Assembly: GCF_024397795.1 (NCBI RefSeq) | Contig: NZ_CP072983.1 | Location: 310,001 to 374,000, forward strand | Source: Lactobacillus intestinalis | GTDB lineage: Bacteria > Bacillota > Bacilli > Lactobacillales > Lactobacillaceae | Length of the DNA stretch: 64,000 bases | Reading direction: 5' to 3' | Part shown: piece by piece, positions 63,506 through 64,000 of the stretch | How the letters are laid out: every line of letters begins with the position of its first letter | Position numbering within the stretch: position 1 is the first letter of the stretch | Notes under the pieces: model-generated | Database searches by the model: none | What the model was told of the DNA's origin: nothing | Seen by the model: the letters and a program-made list of their open reading frames with translations, nothing else | Translations under genes and position numbers: made by a program

Positions 63506-64000
63506 ATTATTAAATCAATTCTTTCATCCAGAAGAAAATAAAGTTGATATGAGTTTTTCTCCGTTTATTACAACGATTGGAGGACTTACTCTACAGGTAA
63601 TGCAAGCTGGGGATGAAAATATTCCTGATTTGCTTGTTTTGGAGCGTCAAGTTTATTCTGGTCATACTCCATGGAGCAAGTTTTCTTTTGAAACGGAATT
63701 AAGAAAAAGAAAAAATTCTCTTTATTTAGTCGTTTATCACGCCTCAGATTTAGTGGCATTTATTGGTGCGCGCTTTAATCCGCGTGAGGCTCATATTACT
63801 AATATTGCAGTGTCGCCAAAGTATCAAAATAAGCATATTGGTACCTACTTGATGCAATGGATGATTAATCGGGCAAGAAAAACCAATTGCGAAGTCGTTA
63901 GTTTAGAAGTCAAAATTGACAATAATATTGCCCAAAAATTGTATAGTTCGTTAGGATTTAAATCTACATTTATCAGAAAAGATTATTATAAAGATACTCA
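63489..64000 (+). CDS. rimI: Ribosomal-protein-alanine N-acetyltransferase (3' end outside window)
   Basis: The frame from ATG 63489 stays open to the window end (170 codons), beginning MLKKFKLLNQFFHPEENKV. GNAT fold: LVVYHASDLVAFIGARF, the acetyl-CoA loop VSPKYQNKHIGTYLMQW and the C-terminal NNIAQKLYSSLGFKSTF. It has an extra N-terminal stretch of about 35 residues before the GNAT core. The ending lies beyond the window. Confidence 0.9.
   Translation, partial: MLKKFKLLNQFFHPEENKVDMSFSPFITTIGGLTLQVMQAGDENIPDLLVLERQVYSGHTPWSKFSFETELRKRKNSLYLVVYHASDLVAFIGARFNPREAHITNIAVSPKYQNKHIGTYLMQWMINRARKTNCEVVSLEVKIDNNIAQKLYSSLGFKSTFIRKDYYKDT

Noticed and set aside
1..64000. CRISPR array, prophage or tRNA genes
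   Set aside because: No regularly spaced repeats, no phage structural or integrase genes and no tRNA-like clover-leaf with a T-loop sequence were found on reading through.

Overview
The window is low-GC Gram-positive DNA. Gene order, AAGGAGG-type ribosome binding sites, frequent TTG/GTG starts and protein sequences point to a Lactobacillus, most likely of the gasseri/johnsonii group. The species is inferred by recognition only; no database search was made. Almost all genes read on the + strand.

Housekeeping blocks: 1-6984 is the distal end of the spc/alpha ribosomal protein operon (rpsH partial to rplQ, with secY, adk, infA, rpoA). A structured RNA follows it (7003-7118), then the ECF vitamin-transporter energising module (ecfA1-ecfA2-ecfT), truA and rplM-rpsI. 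Later blocks are dut-radA-gltX-cysS-mrnC-rlmB-comX-like sigma factor (30191-37117), rpmG-secE-nusG-rplK-rplA (43651-45968), a high-affinity phosphate system pstSCAB1B2-phoU (46075-51087), rplJ-rplL with an L10 leader (51561-52697), and tadA-SRP RNA-dnaX-ybaB-recR-yaaL-tmk-darA-holB-yabA-rsmI-thioesterase-folT-tsaB-rimI (54651-64000). folT encodes a substrate-binding subunit that could use the EcfAAT module at the other end of the window.

Accessory and degrading regions: 11922-13440 is an IS200/IS605-type element carrying only tnpB, with an intact RuvC triad and zinc finger. A decayed ammonium transporter gene (14212-15091) and about 1 kb of gene-free DNA with several perfect dyads follow. 16201-21326 holds a DJ-1/PfpI protein, a TauE-type permease, two phosphoglycerate-mutase-like proteins, a cation efflux protein and a P-loop kinase with an unrecognised C-terminal half.

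Bacteriocin region 1 (21477-28214) is a peptide-regulated class IIb locus: two immunity-like small membrane proteins, two GG-leader peptides with GxxxG motifs, a GG-leader inducing peptide, a histidine kinase, a LytTR response regulator, a bacteriocin gene remnant, an ABC exporter that has lost the N-terminal (cysteine) part of its leader peptidase, and an accessory protein. Three promoters in it share the same two-box layout. Bacteriocin region 2 (40960-43566) is an Rgg-type regulator, a secreted lactococcin-972-like peptide and a bacteriocin-associated membrane protein.

The points most worth checking are the shared promoter boxes and broken exporter of the class IIb locus, a potassium channel joined in frame to a methyltransferase across an A8 run (52778-54244), the Rgg/lactococcin-972-like cluster, the tnpB element with its predicted guide RNA, and the unassigned half of the kinase-like protein at 20391.
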